64,000 nt of DNA from Oncomelania hupensis (lineage: Eukaryota > Mollusca > Gastropoda > Littorinimorpha > Pomatiopsidae). Positions 44,282-58,081 of this stretch are shown here, one piece after another (position 1 is the first letter of the stretch; each line of letters begins with the position of its first letter). Made by a program: the position numbers and the translations under genes. Under the pieces are notes generated by a model. The model was not told the origin of the DNA and ran no database searches. It saw nothing but the letters and a program-made list of their open reading frames with translations. The stretch is taken from positions 84,125,122 through 84,189,121 of the forward strand of contig CM072514.1 in the NCBI GenBank assembly GCA_036898135.1, in the 5' to 3' direction.

Positions 44282-44455
44282 ATCTATGGGTTGAAGCTCA
44301 AACCCAAGGATTCTGCACAGCATGGGCCACTCAAGGCCAACCTGACAACAAGGGAATAAACTCCATCTGGCAGCCCCAAAGAGGAAACTCTCCTTAGCGT
44401 GACTAATCGCCTTCCACTCCGACACACACAGACACAGTAGGTATAGCAAATCGGC

Positions 44456-44820
44456 GAAGAAGAAGAAGAAGGAAGAAGAAGAAGAAGAAGAAGAAGAAGA
44501 AGAAGAAGAAGAAAGACAGACAGACAGACAGACAGAAAGAAAGAAAGAGAAGAGGAAGAAGGAGAAGAAGGAGAAAGGAGAAGAGGAAGAAGAAGAAAAA
44601 CAACAACAATAACAACAACAACAACGAAGGAGAAGGAGAAGAACAAGAAGAACAAGAAGAACAACAACAAAACAATAACAACAAAAGAGAAGAAGAAGAA
44701 GAAGAAGAAGAAGAAGAAGAAGAAGAAGAAGAAGAAGAAGCAGAAGAAGAAGAAGAAGAAGAAGAACAACAACAACAACAACAACAACTACAACAACTAC
44801 AACAACAACAAAGAAACACA
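44456..44820. repeat. (GAA)n/(GACA)n/(CAA)n purine-rich tract
   Basis: Long AAG/GAA runs with GACAGACA and CAACAA segments. The 315-codon minus-strand Leu/Val/Ser/Phe frame across it is a low-complexity artefact. Confidence 0.93.
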
Positions 44821-46630
44821 GAAGAATAAAGAAGAGGAAGAAAAGCGAATGAAATTCAATGAGAGAATGAATCATTAAACGGAATCAGGAAATAAACAAA
44901 CTGAATGAACAATAGACAAATAAATGACCGAACCAATCACTGAAATCTTATTTGATGTTTCACGAATATTCACGCCATGATTACATCTTCGGTGTGGAAT
45001 GATTGGTAATTGGGATCTTTTCATATTGGACTAAAATAAGCAGTATTATTTTAGTTAAGGCTTTTGGGATTGCGTCGGGTGACGCTAACGCCTCGATGAC
45101 TTTCCACAGTTGGGAGGTAACGAAGTTCAAACTCCTTTTTGTCTTTGCAGTCAAATAAGTTTCATGACCTTCGGTTGTATTAGTGGTATGATGACAACCA
45201 TTGAGAGTTGAAACCCAGGTTAAAGTCACAAGTGCATGTCACGTTTTATTTTATTTTATTTTATGTTATTTTATTTGCTAAGATTAAAGCATTGCTTAAA
45301 AGGTGGCACATGTGCTGTATATAATCTGGGTTGCCACACATGTACATACGTGAGAAAGAGCGTATAGGTCGAAAATCACACGCAGGCCTTCGTGAACAGA
45401 CAATAAAATTACAATATTGAATTTAATTGAATTGAATTGATAATCTGAGTTGGTTTGTAACTCCTGACGAAACTTGTAAGCCAAGTACAAAACATGTACA
45501 GAGGATCTTTTAAGTTTGTGCGTTTTATCTTCTTCCAACATATTTTTACCCAACCGTCTTCTGTGTAATTTTCGGACGGCAGCTGACTACCAAACGACAC
45601 ACAAATAATGACACAAACGCACAACACCAAGTGCACCCAGCAGTGCGAATGGGCTTTGTTTACAACCGGGGAAGGCAAAGCAGCGAGGCAGAGGAGATTA
45701 AGCTGGCCTAGAGAAAAGAGAGGTCTCAAACGCCTCTCTCCCCAACGATCGAAAAATTATGGGTAGACATCTTTAACTGTTCCAACATATGTCAAACTTG
45801 CTAAAAACACAAAATTTTGGGTTATGTTTGAACATCCGATCGGGTGAATGTGATCGTCGGCGTACGGTAAAAAAAATTTTTTTGGGGATTGTGCTGAAAT
45901 AATGATTACCTTTTTTTGAAATTCCATGAAGAAATACTTGTGCATACCTTCAGTTATGATTCTTTGCTCGCGTAGGCTGCCTCTGCCAGTAAGCTACTTT
46001 ACTGTTAAGGGAGGGTTCCAGAGGGTTTGGGGATTCTCTAGAGAACAGAAAACGATACCAGCCCCCCCCCCCCCCCTCCCCTCTCTGTCTCTTTCTCCCA
46101 ATCCCCATCTATGCTGTATTTTCTGAAGGCGGGTTCTGTTTTATTCAGTGAAAATAATTCAAACAATGAAAATATCCTCTTTAATACCCAGTGCTGCAGC
46201 TTATATGTGTCAATATCACGGTATTTTGAAGTATACCATAGGTCAAAAGATATAGCCTAAATGTCTAAACTCCTACGACCTGATTTCGCATGAGTTAATT
46301 CGGGAGTATGTTTGCCAAAGTACTAAAGAAAGAACAGGAGGTCCCATAGATTGTAAACCAAGGGGACGTCACTCTAAGCGCGAATAGCATAAAACTCGAC
46401 AAGAGTGGTCGTTCCTTGTCCTGTGTGGAAGCCACCTTAGTGATTTACCTGTGAGTTTCAGTTTATTTTGATGTTTTTATTCTCTTTCCTTTACCACCAC
46501 CCCCACCCCCACTCTCTCTCTCATTTCGCCCACACCCAGTCTTCCCCCCTCACCCTCCCCCCACACCATCACCCAAACACTTCCCCATCATCCTTTGAGC
46601 CGGCAAGCACGATGTATAAAAAGATTAGTT
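44821..46630. other. No gene recognised in 1.8 kb
   Basis: Contains a (TTTTA)n at 45245-45275, a (TTGAA)n-like stretch at 45418-45440 and a C tract at 46062-46082. No protein family resemblance in any frame I read. Confidence 0.5.
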
Positions 46631-46636
46631 AATTGT

Positions 46637-46686
46637 TGTTGTTGTTGTTGTTGTTGTTGTTATTGATGATGTTGTTGTTGTTGATT

Positions 46687-46735
<49 letters not shown>
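46637..46735. repeat. (TTG)n and (ATG)n microsatellites
   Basis: TTG units 46637-46683, GAT/ATG units 46686-46735. Confidence 0.93.
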
Positions 46736-46739
46736 CAAC

Positions 46740-47536
46740 GACGAAGTAGTCTTGTACAGCGGAAGTATCCACGGATAAAGTTCATGTTCACTGCGCTTGA
46801 AAAGAAAATAGAGAGCAGCCATCAGAGGTTTCAAAGCTTAAATAATGCACACTACTATTTACGGGTAGGAACAGTGAAGGCAGATTCGTTTAATTTGAGG
46901 TTTACTTTAATTTTAATTTCATTTAATTTAATTGCAGCACAAAAGTAAAAATTCTGGTTAGCAGATTCTATCATTTTACTTAGGAGAGTCGGGTTTATTT
47001 ATATACTGCTATATCGAACGTTAGTGCCATGTGCAAACCACTTCCAACTATCAAGCGGGTACTTGTACGAACACTCCTTCGAATTTATCGTTTGCAAGAC
47101 AGGCTGGAAATCTAACAACAGCTCAGATTCTTGGATTGCACCATGGAGACGCAAAGATTATAATACTACTAGCACCAGGCTTGAGAGCGACTGAGAATGC
47201 CATCACCACATAACTGGCCAAATTTGCCAACCTCTCCCAGCTGTCGTCTCAGGGTGGCCTGTCTGCGTTTCGGTCACAGCAAGAGGATATACTGTGCCGT
47301 CTCTCTCGTGTGGCACCCTGGCAGTGTGCTAAGAACCCACTGATGACCTCCCTTATCTCCCCTTTAACCACAAGGGGGCACGGTGACTGAGTGAGAAAAG
47401 CGTCAGCAAAACAATTGAACACAGGCGGCCCGCGTCAATGCTAATGATTGTACAGAGCGGGACGCGCTCTATAGAGAGATGCTATCGGATCCAGATACAG
47501 GCGCAGGAAGCAGTCAATGTTAGCCTCGAAGACCAC
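46740..47536. other. No gene recognised
   Basis: 47370-47400 has GGGGGCACGGTGACTGAGTG, possibly another decayed tRNA-like head. Nothing else assigned. Confidence 0.4.
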
Positions 47537-47612
47537 CGCCTTACCTTAGTGGTAGAGCCGCTCGCCTTGCACACTGCTGGCCCATATTCCAATCTCGGGA
47601 TGGCGGGCAAGA
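47537..47612 (+). mobile_element. tRNA-like sequence (decayed SINE head)
   Basis: CCTTAGTGGTAGAGCCGCTC fits an A box and D arm; ATTCCAATCTCGG is a degraded B box. A T tract and (TTA)n follow. Confidence 0.5.
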
Positions 47613-47647
47613 TTTTTTTTTTTTAATTGCCATGTTTCACTGTCCGA

Positions 47648-47648
47648 C

Positions 47649-47705
<57 letters not shown>
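47648..47705. repeat. (TTA)n microsatellite
   Basis: Probably the expanded tail of the adjacent minus-strand SINE. Confidence 0.93.
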
Positions 47706-47706
<1 letters not shown>

Positions 47707-48132
47707 TGAGGATTTTATAGCGCACTTATCTCGCCGTACTTGACCAGACTCTAGGCGCTGGCCGATACAGGATCTAACTCAAACCGCCCGAGACGCCCAC
47801 CCGCAGCCTTTGGGCGCATGGTCTGACGCCCGGACAACTGAGCACTATCCTGGCCAGCCAGGGATGGGGAGAGAAGGACCAAGTGCATGCTGGGTGTGTT
47901 CTTGTTACCGGCACTCACCCGTCTAGGACATGAGCGTCAGGATCTTTAAAGTCCGTTATGATGGAATGCATGCGACACACAGACTAGACCTCGGTTTATA
48001 CTCTCATCCGAAGGAGTAGGAAACGGGAGTAAAGTGTCTTTCCCAGGGACACAACACAATGGCCCGGACAGGGCTCGAACCCGGGACCTTCAGATCCGCA
48101 AGCCAAAGCACTACCATTAGACCACCGTGCCT
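47706..48132 (-). mobile_element. SINE family 2, full length, minus strand
   Basis: Complement of the 31830-32256 element along its whole length. The head (GGCACGGTGGTCTAATGG) is at 48132 and the GCGCTATAAAATCC end at 47706. Confidence 0.9.
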
Positions 48133-48146
48133 CTCTTTTACTATTG

Positions 48147-48215
48147 ATTGCTGTGGTGGTTCAGTGGAATTTTAGGTCCCTACCCTACTTTTTCTTGGGA
48201 TGGTGATCTCCGTCT
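48147..48215. repeat. Dispersed ~70 bp repeat, copy 1
   Basis: GGTTCAGTGGAATTTTAGGTCCC, TACTTTTTCTTGGGATGG and GATCTCCGT correspond to 49117-49185 in order and orientation. Confidence 0.6.
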
Positions 48216-49116
48216 ATCACATCGTCAATGATGGGTGTAGACGTTAAGCTTTATACCGGTCATAGATACAACGGGTAAAATATCGACGCCATACTTCGCA
48301 ATAACTGAGTGCTTTCTTGGACTTGAAAGAAGTAGAACATCTCCGCTTGTCTCAACTACGCTGTCTGGTATCGACGAGTGAGCAGGATTGATGACTATAT
48401 GATTTTTTTTAAACATGTGTGGCTGTGATTCTCGTTTAGGTGTCTTGTCGAGTGGTAGTTCATGAAAGGACCAAAGGGTTGCGTGGAAAGCATGGAGCAC
48501 GTGTTAGTTGTAGTTTACGAGTAAACGATGGTCTGAGAAACCTCTATCTTTGACGGTAGTGTAGTATAGGTGAGAATGTGTCGATCCAGAGGTTTTATGT
48601 GAGAGGTCAGAGAGAGAGAGAGAGAGAGAGACAGGGGACCAGAGAGAGAGAGAGAGAGAGCACCTTATTCAGCCATCCACAATCTGTTGAGATTCAAACT
48701 CAGATTGCTAGCTAGGGTTAGGGTCAGACTATAATTCCAGGCTACAGTTGAGAAAGAGAGAGAGAGTGAGAGAGTGAGAGAGTGAGTGAGAGAGAGAGAG
48801 AGAGAGAGAGTTGAAAATTTGGAACATTTTTTTCATTAAGGATAAAGATTTTAAACTAATTGCAATGTCTAATTTTTGCAGTCTGTCCCTTAACAAATTA
48901 ACATAATGCAGTACCGTTAACACTGAATTGTAAATCACACACATACACACACACACATACACACACAATAATAACAAATAACTATATTAAATACTGTGTC
49001 ATTTCCAGATGAGAGAGAGAGAGAGAGGGAAGGGGCGGTGGGGGGTGGGGTAAGGGGGGTGGAAGGAGGGAGAAAAGTGGCCGTTTTTCACTGCATTATC
49101 CATCTTAGCAGTAGGA
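48216..49116. other. No gene; (GA)n at 48605-48660 and 48755-48810, (CA)n at 48938-48968
   Basis: GCTAGGGTTAGGGTCAG at 48711 is a short telomere-like word. No coding sequence recognised. Confidence 0.5.
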
Positions 49117-49185
49117 TTTCTCTGATGGTTCAGTGTTGATTGAGGCCCCTACTCCATTTTCCTTGGAATGGTTATCCCCGTGTGC
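49117..49185. repeat. Dispersed ~70 bp repeat, copy 2
   Basis: Partner of 48147-48215. Confidence 0.6.
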
Positions 49186-49205
49186 CCCAAGCCAATAAAA
49201 AAGGT

Positions 49206-49390
49206 TAATTGTAGACTATAATCCCACGACACCGGAGCGTATAGGCGACTACTGGTCAATTATTCTGACACCAGCGAACCAGTTGATGGTAGAAAAAAAT
49301 AATACGGACACACGTTGGCTAATCCGGGATTCGAACGAAGGATCTTTCGGTTACTAGTAAGCCGCTCTACCAACTGAGCTACCCGGCCCA
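49206..49390 (-). mobile_element. SINE family 1, older copy
   Basis: Complement reads GGGCCGGGTAGCTCAGTTGG to GTCTACAATTA with family body. It shares the GGTTCGCTGGTGTCAGAATA variant with the 39507 copy, which suggests an older subfamily. Confidence 0.88.
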
Positions 49391-50188
<798 letters not shown>

Positions 50189-50218
50189 TACATACATGGG
50201 TAGATACAATACATGCAG

Positions 50219-50416
50219 GGGGCCGGGTAGCTCAGTTGGTAAGAGCGTCTTGCTAGTGACCGAAAGGTCGCTGGTTCGAATCCCGGATTGGTCAACGTGT
50301 GATCATATTATTTTCCCCTTTACCAACAACTGGCCCGCTGGTGTCAGTATAAATCGGTCCAGTAGTCACCTATATGCGAAAGTGTCGTGTGACTATAATC
50401 TACAAACAACAACAAC
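50219..50416 (+). mobile_element. SINE family 1, young copy
   Basis: GGCCGGGTAGCTCAGTTGGT head, B box GGTTCGAATCC, same body as 29228 and 40728, (CAA)n tail. Target duplication unclear (perhaps ACATG). Confidence 0.92.
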
Positions 50417-50498
50417 ATGGGATATGGAGTTTGAAGATTGATCTGTTTCCTTTAAAGTTCTCTCTCTCTCTCTTCTTCTTTTTTTCCGTTTTTTTGGG

Positions 50499-50540
50499 CT
50501 GGGGGGGGGGGGGGGGGGGTCCGGAACCCCCCCCCCTCGT
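50499..50540. other. G-tract/C-tract hairpin
   Basis: About 22 G then TCCGGAA then about 12 C: a self-complementary stem with a palindromic TCCGGA loop, also able to form a G-quadruplex. Confidence 0.8.
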
Positions 50541-51239
50541 CCGCCTCTGGATACAGTGGACTTTTGTTTTTCAAACTAAGCGCTAAAGTTGGAATTTTCC
50601 ACTTTAATTCTGACAGGGAGTGATTTGTCCCAGTTTTAACGGTACATCAATACCATAGCCGTGTGACCTTTGACCCTATTTCTGAGTGAAGCACGCGGCT
50701 TCAAGAGTGCGTCTTTGGTGTCTGGGGGTAGGGCTGAGACTATTTTATCAACCTAAAACGGAAAACCTTACGAGCAATATTTTTCATGGGTTTTATCTCT
50801 TACCGGCTTTAGTGGATGCTACAGCTACACAATAATTGTTGACTAGTCTCTGCTACTGATAAGCACACAAACTACGGAATGTATTCATTTAAAAATATAC
50901 TACTATACTATCGAAGGAGTCTTGTTGTTGTTGTTGTTGTTTAACTTATTTTTTCAGTAGGGCAACGTTCACTGTGAATGTTAAAGGGATCTGTGGAGGC
51001 GGCGTGGTCAAAAGGTGGGGTCCCTTTAAACGTCAACGCTCATTCATTCTACACCACCCTTGTTCAAAGCTTTTATCATGGAATAAGAGTTAGAAAGTGG
51101 GTCGCAAATGCAAAGCCTGAGCCTCCCTACCCCTAAACCCCACCCCCTCTCCCTCCTCTCTCTCTCATAAGTTATCGTCATTATTGTTATTTTCCCGTTG
51201 ACAGAAAGGAGCAAAGCCTCAAAACACGGTTAACAACAC
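50541..51239. other. No gene; (GTT)n at 50924-50942 and dispersed repeat at 50942-51036
   Basis: 50942-51036 is the partner of 33944-34008. The rest is unassigned. Confidence 0.5.
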
Positions 51240-51500
51240 GAAGTTTGATGTCAGTATGTGATGGGTACAAAGAGTCGTTCTATACCTTTTTAATAACACG
51301 GGGCTGGAGAAAGTTTAGTCTATATTGCAAAAACACAGATAGTACAAATTTGTACGGCGTGTTTTGATCCGCGCTGTGAATAATTATGTTTGATGTCAGT
51401 ATGTACCTTTTGGTACTTTTGGCAGAAAGTTACATTGCAAAAGCCGGGCAAAATTGTAATCAGTGTTTTTGGTCCACATTCTGAATTTATATGTAGGCCT
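51240..51500. repeat. Diverged ~145 bp direct duplication
   Basis: GTTTGATGTCAGTATGT...ACCTTTT...GAAAGTT...ATTGCAAAA occurs at about 51243 and again at about 51389. Confidence 0.55.
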
Positions 51501-51994
51501 ACGTTCCTCACACATTAACAGATCCTGGTGAAATTTGAAGTATTTTGATTTTAAAAGATCAAAGAGCTTTCTTTCTCTACACTAGGTAATTTGTAGATCT
51601 GTGTGTGTTACGTTGAAACGCGCATGATGGTGCGTGTGAAATGCGCACGATATTATAATTATGTGTGAAGCGCGCGCGATAGATCTGTTCGTTTTATTTT
51701 GCAACGCATGCAGTAATAGAGTGTATTTATCTTTGATTTATTTGATTTTGCGTTGTTATTAGAAGAAGCTTTGTGTAACGTTGGTGTTTTTAGTTGGTCG
51801 ATATTATTTGAGAATTTTTGAGAATTGGTTGTTTACTATCGATCGAAGCGTATGGATAGTTCTCGTGGTTACCATGGAAGCTTCCATCCCAAATAGGGTT
51901 GTATGACGCGAGACAGTGATGATGAAATTACTTCTGATTGGTTGAGGTGTGTCACGTTGGGGGGTTTTCTCGCTCTTTCTGGAGTTTAGAGAGA

Positions 51995-52600
<606 letters not shown>

Positions 52601-52676
52601 TGCCACACACACACCCACACACACACACCCACACACACACACACGCACACCTACACACACACACACACACACACAC
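52601..52676. repeat. (CA)n microsatellite
   Basis: CA units with CCCA and CGCA interruptions. Confidence 0.93.
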
Positions 52677-53261
52677 CTTTCTCCCATTGTGCGCCGACAG
52701 ACACTTTGTTTTGTTGTTGTGCGGACCACAAAGCAATGTACACATTTGTGCAGCTTATTGCGATGTAGTTGTCCGTTGTGATCGTCTTAGTGCCACCAAC
52801 AGTCACATCATAACATTAAGACCCCAGTTTTGACCTTTCAATTTCAAACCGAGACCGCCCAACTCCGACCTTCATCTGACATATAGGGGGCTCGCTGAGG
52901 ACACAATCTTCGTGACCTTTTGCCAATATTTTGTCATAATGATTATGATAATCTTGTCAGAATAAAGGACTCGGTGTTTCTATTTATCAATGTTTTATTC
53001 AGAGGTATTCCAGTATACGACCTGTATTCTATGTATATAGCGGCGGTTTAATTATTTTATTTTCTTACACCCAGGTAATTCTTTGTAACGGGACGTCTTT
53101 GGTAATTTGCATGTAGTGAATCTATAATTTCTAATATATATATATATGAATGTGGAAGGACACACACACACACCACACTCTCACACACACCTACACACGC
53201 ACACCACACACACACATATACACACAACCGTGTAGAAACGCCGTTGTGATGACTTTCATGA
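52677..53261. other. No gene; CA-rich at 53158-53226
   Basis: No coding sequence recognised. Confidence 0.5.
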
Positions 53262-53423
53262 AACTCTACATACGTTACTTTGACATTTTTACAAATTTGT
53301 CCATTTTTTGAAGCTAACCCTAACCCTTAACCTAACCCTAAGCCTAACACAGCCCTAACCCTAACGGAACACTGTTTTGACGTCAAAATAACGGGGTCCG
53401 TCAAAAGAAAGTACGTAGAGGTT
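53262..53423. repeat. TIR-like element enclosing telomere-like repeats
   Basis: GAAACTCTACATACGTTACT plus TTGAC (53262-53286) pairs with the inverted 53399-53423 at about 20 of 25 positions. Between them, 53314-53369 is a degenerate (CCCTAA)n tract. Confidence 0.55.
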
Positions 53424-53504
53424 CAAGTGTATGTCAGAATAAAGGCCTTTCTACATAGCCACACATACACGCACACACACGCACGCAAACACACACACAT
53501 ACAC

Positions 53505-54123
53505 GGTCAAAACATCATACCTATTGTAGAACAGTACACATATTTAGGAATTATTTTCCATAAAAGTTCTGCAGGTCTTCAAATTGCAGAAAAGAATCTT
53601 ACACAACAAGCTAATAAAGCCTCACATGCTTTAAGACGAACTATTCGTGGGCAAAACATAGAGTTAGGAACAATTCTTCACTTATTTGATATGCTAGTAA
53701 AGCAGGTTCTGACCTATGCTGCAGAGGCCTGGTTTCCCTTCAATAAAACTATTGCAAAATCAACCCCAAAATGACTTATTTAATATTTTTGCTGATTCTT
53801 TTTCGCCACAAAATGTTTCCGAAAGTCTTCACATTAAATTTTGTAGAAATATTTTAGGAGTTCACAAGAAATCAATTAAGCTAGCAGTGTTTGCCAAATT
53901 AGGACGTTATTCAATTTCTATCAGTATGATGTGTCAAACAATCTCTTTCTGGATACACTTGACCACGTCTTCAAAGTCAATTTTACTTCATAATACGTAT
54001 CATGACATGGTGTTGAATGATTCAGAAAATACATGGATACTCGTTGTAAAAAAATATTTTACACAGTTTAGGTTTGGGTCACGTTTGGTCAAACCAAAGT
54101 ACCCTAAGTTTAACACGATTTAA
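53505..54123 (+). mobile_element. CR1/L2-like LINE, C-terminal reverse transcriptase remnant
   Basis: Motifs in order: Y-T-Y-L-G-I-I-F, K-A-S-H-A-L-R-R-T-I, L-F-D-M-L-V-K-Q-V-L-T-Y-A-A-E-A-W, then after a frame shift near 53765 L-H-I-K-F-C-R-N-I-L-G-V-H-K-K-S and the A-V-F-A-K-L-G-R-Y motif. This is the post-catalytic region of a CR1/L2-type enzyme; 5' and 3' ends are missing. Confidence 0.78.
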
Positions 54124-55205
54124 ATTTACGCTAAAGGTGAAGCTTCTATGTTTTCTTTTGGAACAAAAAAAAAAAGATACGATCAGAATTCCAAATTAGC
54201 CTTTTACAATCAAATGAATACAGGAACTAGATATGAATTTTAAACGTATCTTTTATGTAAAAATCTTAATTACAGACAATCCATGTGCAAGTTCAAAATA
54301 GGCGCACACGAACTTGAAATCGAGAAGGGCAAATATAAAAATATCACACACTCACAAACACCCAAACCTTCGTAAAAAAAACAAAAAACGTGCCTTTTTA
54401 TACAAATTAAAATAAAACTGGCCTTAAATTTGAAAAGTTGTCTCCCCTGTGCAAATGTGTAAATGTGTAGGCATACCTCAGAGTGTGTGCTTAATGGGCG
54501 TGTATTCATGGACATGTGGGGTGCTAAACTTGCCTTTTTATGCACAAAATGGGGTATTTAGCTCGCGCCCCACTTTTTTCAGCGTCCCACTTTTTTCTAA
54601 GTAGATGGCAGTGCTTTTTTTTTTTTAATACATAGGAGTGCTCTTGTAGTGCATGGAACTGTTTTAAGTACTTGGGAGTGCTCTATCCGGGACAGGCTTT
54701 TTTTTTGTTGTTTGACAAATTTTAAGTAAATGGGTTAGGGTAAGAGTTATGGTTAGAAGATGCGATAGGCCAACTTTTGGATGGACAGACCCATTTTGGG
54801 ACCTAATTCTTACATTCTTAGATGATTCTTGTGCTCTTTCCGTTAAAAAACTCGTTTTCTGATGACTACATTTTGTCCAAACAAAACCTGAATTTGTCAT
54901 GAATACAGACTTGTGTGGATGGGTTTGTGGATGTGTGTGTGTGTGTGTTTGTATGTATGTGTACGTGCGCGCGCGTGGTTGTGTGTGTGTGTGGGGGGGA
55001 AGGTGAGGGGGCATGTGTGTGTATGTGGGTGTCTATGTGTGTGTGTTTGGCAGTCGGTTTAGACACAGCTTCTTTCTTGAGGCTGCCCTCTCAGTACCAG
55101 GGGCCTCAGTTGTTCACAGAGCAGGAGTTGTGCACCATTTCTGGATGTTTCAATGCACATGACGTTATGTTTATGCCTCAATTTATATACCCATGTACAA
55201 TTGTG
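54124..55205. other. No gene; TG-rich tract 54928-55050
   Basis: 54560-54660 repeats TTTTTTCTAAGTAGATGGCAGTGCTTTTTT-like words. GGGTTAGGGTAAG at 54731 is telomere-like. No coding sequence recognised. Confidence 0.5.
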
Positions 55206-55241
<36 letters not shown>

Positions 55242-55523
55242 TGTGTGGGGGGGGGGGGACGTGCGTGGTCTACTTCTTAAAACAACTGTTAATGTCCATT
55301 GGAATTGTGTTGTTATAGAGTGACTGAATGTTTTACCGCATCTCCCAAACAAAATACTATGTAAGCCTATTTTACATTGATTGGGTAACAAAGTATCTTC
55401 ACGTGACTTGAGAGAGTGTATTTGTGTGGTTAGGGTGGGGTGGGGATTGTATGTGGGGGAGGTATGAGTACGTGCTTATGTGCTTGTGTATCTGGTCAGC
55501 AAATCTTAGGTCAACTTTGTGTT

Positions 55524-55586
<63 letters not shown>

Positions 55587-55604
55587 TTCAGTCACATTTA
55601 TTTT

Positions 55605-55635
<31 letters not shown>

Positions 55636-55700
55636 CTCGCACAATCGCACACACACATACACACACCCACACACACATACACACACACCCACACCCACAA
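55206..55700. repeat. (GA)n, (GT)n and (CA)n tracts
   Basis: (GA)n 55209-55240, (GA)n 55538-55634 with one insertion, (CA)n-rich 55640-55700, separated by unassigned sequence. Confidence 0.9.
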
Positions 55701-57035
55701 TCCGATCATTGCGATGCCTTCCCTGTCAATGAGTCGTAAAACTAAAAGCCAGTTAGTAGAGGCATTAACCGTTGAAGCGGTAATCATGAAAATGCCAGGC
55801 TTGGCAGTTTAAGGCGTTGTTCTATGGTACGCTCTCTCACCTCTACAAAAGCCACAGTTCTCTATTGCGTTTTGCGGCTATAAAATAGCCCTTACTGTCT
55901 CCTAGTCTTAGTAACCCTGTGTTTCATTCCTCACCTGTCAACTCCTCATGGCGTCGTTTAGAGTCTTTCTCTGTCTTCCGCTTTCTAACTCTACTATTAA
56001 AACCATATGGCGAGCCACTCAAACGTGTTTCCAGATACTCTCACACAAATAGCCGAAAAACAAGCACATTTGCAAAAAGCGTGACTTGTGTTGGCGGTGT
56101 TAAGATTCGGTTTCATTCTAACGCAGCGAAAAGATAAACGCGGAATAACAGACAGGTATCTGAACAAAAAAAGTACCAAAATCGGTTTAGCCAATTTGTA
56201 GATACAGCGCAAAACATGTTAAGAAAAGGGCGACCCACAATGACAGGCCTACTTACTACGCTGCAGGGATTAAAGGAGGGGCGGGCATGCTAGTCTCAGC
56301 TGCGCAGTGTAACGGAATATTAGTCTATTTCGTGTTATCTCCCCTAGTCGCACGGCGTCATGTCGCTGACAAAGACTGATTTTTGTTTGAACTGCTCGAA
56401 ATAGCGTTTTTAGCCATGCACGCTGAAACTTAAATTATTATGGAAATATTTTAGCCAAAGCCTTTATATTTCGACTGATCGATTCGTAGAGATATGGGGT
56501 ATGTAGAATGTCACAGAAAGAACTGAATTCTAGTGCCATTCGGAATCCTAATAGTGTTGATTACAGTTCGCCATACTTTCTAGCACGAATTGAAATGGCA
56601 GTCAACCCTAAAATGTATTAGAATTTCAGTAAACACTAATAGACCTGTACTTCCGAATCGTATTGGATTTCCGTTGATCCCTGTGAAATTATGATATACC
56701 GCAAGCTATACGACCCTGTAAACAATTGAAGGGGTCAGCTCAAGAGTGCACCCAAGTCCAAAATTCTCAAAACTGACTTTTAAGCCCAAGTCCATCAAAC
56801 AAGGGGAGCTAAATCGTTCCAGAAAGTGTGAAGTCAATATTGGCAATTTTAAAAGTGATATCACCAGGGCACAGGCGCTTGTATCTGGACACGCGAGCGC
56901 CTATGCCTGTGACGCGTCTCCCTTTGAAGCGCCTGTGCACCAGGGCAACTCCGATCTCAAGTCCACACTAATATTATAATATATTAATATTAATATGGGG
57001 ATATTCATTGTATATGTCAGCAACCTTTTCCAAGT
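55701..57035. other. No gene; small palindrome at 56869-56938
   Basis: GCACAGGCGCTT (56869-56880) and AAGCGCCTGTGC (56927-56938) are exact inverted copies, each flanked by CACCAGGGCA. No coding sequence recognised. Confidence 0.5.
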
Positions 57036-57120
57036 CCCGAGGCCCGCTCAAGGCGCTGGACGATACAGGATATAACTCAAGCTGACCGAGGCGCCCACTG
57101 ACTTTAAATTGGATGCATGT
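57036..57120 (-). mobile_element. SINE family 2 scrap
   Basis: CTCAAGGCGCTGGACGATACAGGATATAACTCAAGC and GGCGCCCAC match the complement of the family-2 3' half. Confidence 0.7.
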
Positions 57121-57800
57121 GTCTGAGGCATCTCTTTCAAGCGCCTGTGTTCTGACGTTCTATGTGCGCACGACTTTGCTGAACCTGTTTAGGTCTTTAC
57201 GCCGAATAGGCCACTGTATCAGACTATGTAAGCCCAAGCAGATTCCGCCAAGTTTGCTTGAATCAAACACGCTGTTTAGAACCGATAGTGCGTGAAATGA
57301 AAGATCAGAAACCTTTATTAGAAATAGGATTAAGCTGGTAGTTTGTTACAAACGCATAATATAGACCAATCAGAATTGGGCGTTGTCTTCAGCCCACAGC
57401 ACGCGCGCTGATATAAATAACTATAGTTTGGAATACGCGAGGTGTCAATACCACTGTGTTGTTTTTTTTTTCAAAACGAATGAAATCTTAATCTTTCACC
57501 AATAGACTATCAAACGCTAGCATTGTTTGTGAAGACTTTCGAACATTTTCTTTGTACACTTCAAAATAGGTTTGGGCGAGAATGAAGAGATCCATTATAA
57601 ATTATAAAATATTTTGTTTTGATCGAGTTCACATAGGGATTGAGCCTTTGGGCGTTGTTTGGAAGCGTTGACATATTTACGGGGCTGATATGAAATACAA
57701 TGTCGTTTTATTGTTTTAGACTAGAAAGAAGATTTACAACAATTTTTCCATTAAACGCAGTATGGCGTGGCATAGCATCGTACATTTTATTTGCACTTAA
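57121..57800. other. No gene recognised
   Basis: AT-rich; nothing assigned. Confidence 0.5.
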
Positions 57801-57806
57801 AGATAA

Positions 57807-57838
57807 GATTTCATTTCATTTTAAACTGAGCAATCGAA

Positions 57839-57926
<88 letters not shown>

Positions 57927-57994
57927 TCGTGACTATATTATAATATAAAATGATTGATACAGATGATTTAATTTCATTTTAAACTGAGCAATCG

Positions 57995-58081
<87 letters not shown>

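Noticed and set aside
43928..44875. 315-codon minus-strand frame rich in Val, Leu, Ser and Phe
   Set aside because: It is a translation of (GAA)n/(CAA)n low-complexity DNA with no domain.
50219..50300. Functional tRNA genes at the SINE heads
   Set aside because: A and B boxes are present but acceptor stems do not pair, and the same bodies and tails recur in several copies.
53314..53369. Chromosome end
   Set aside because: Telomere-like repeats are short, degenerate and internal.
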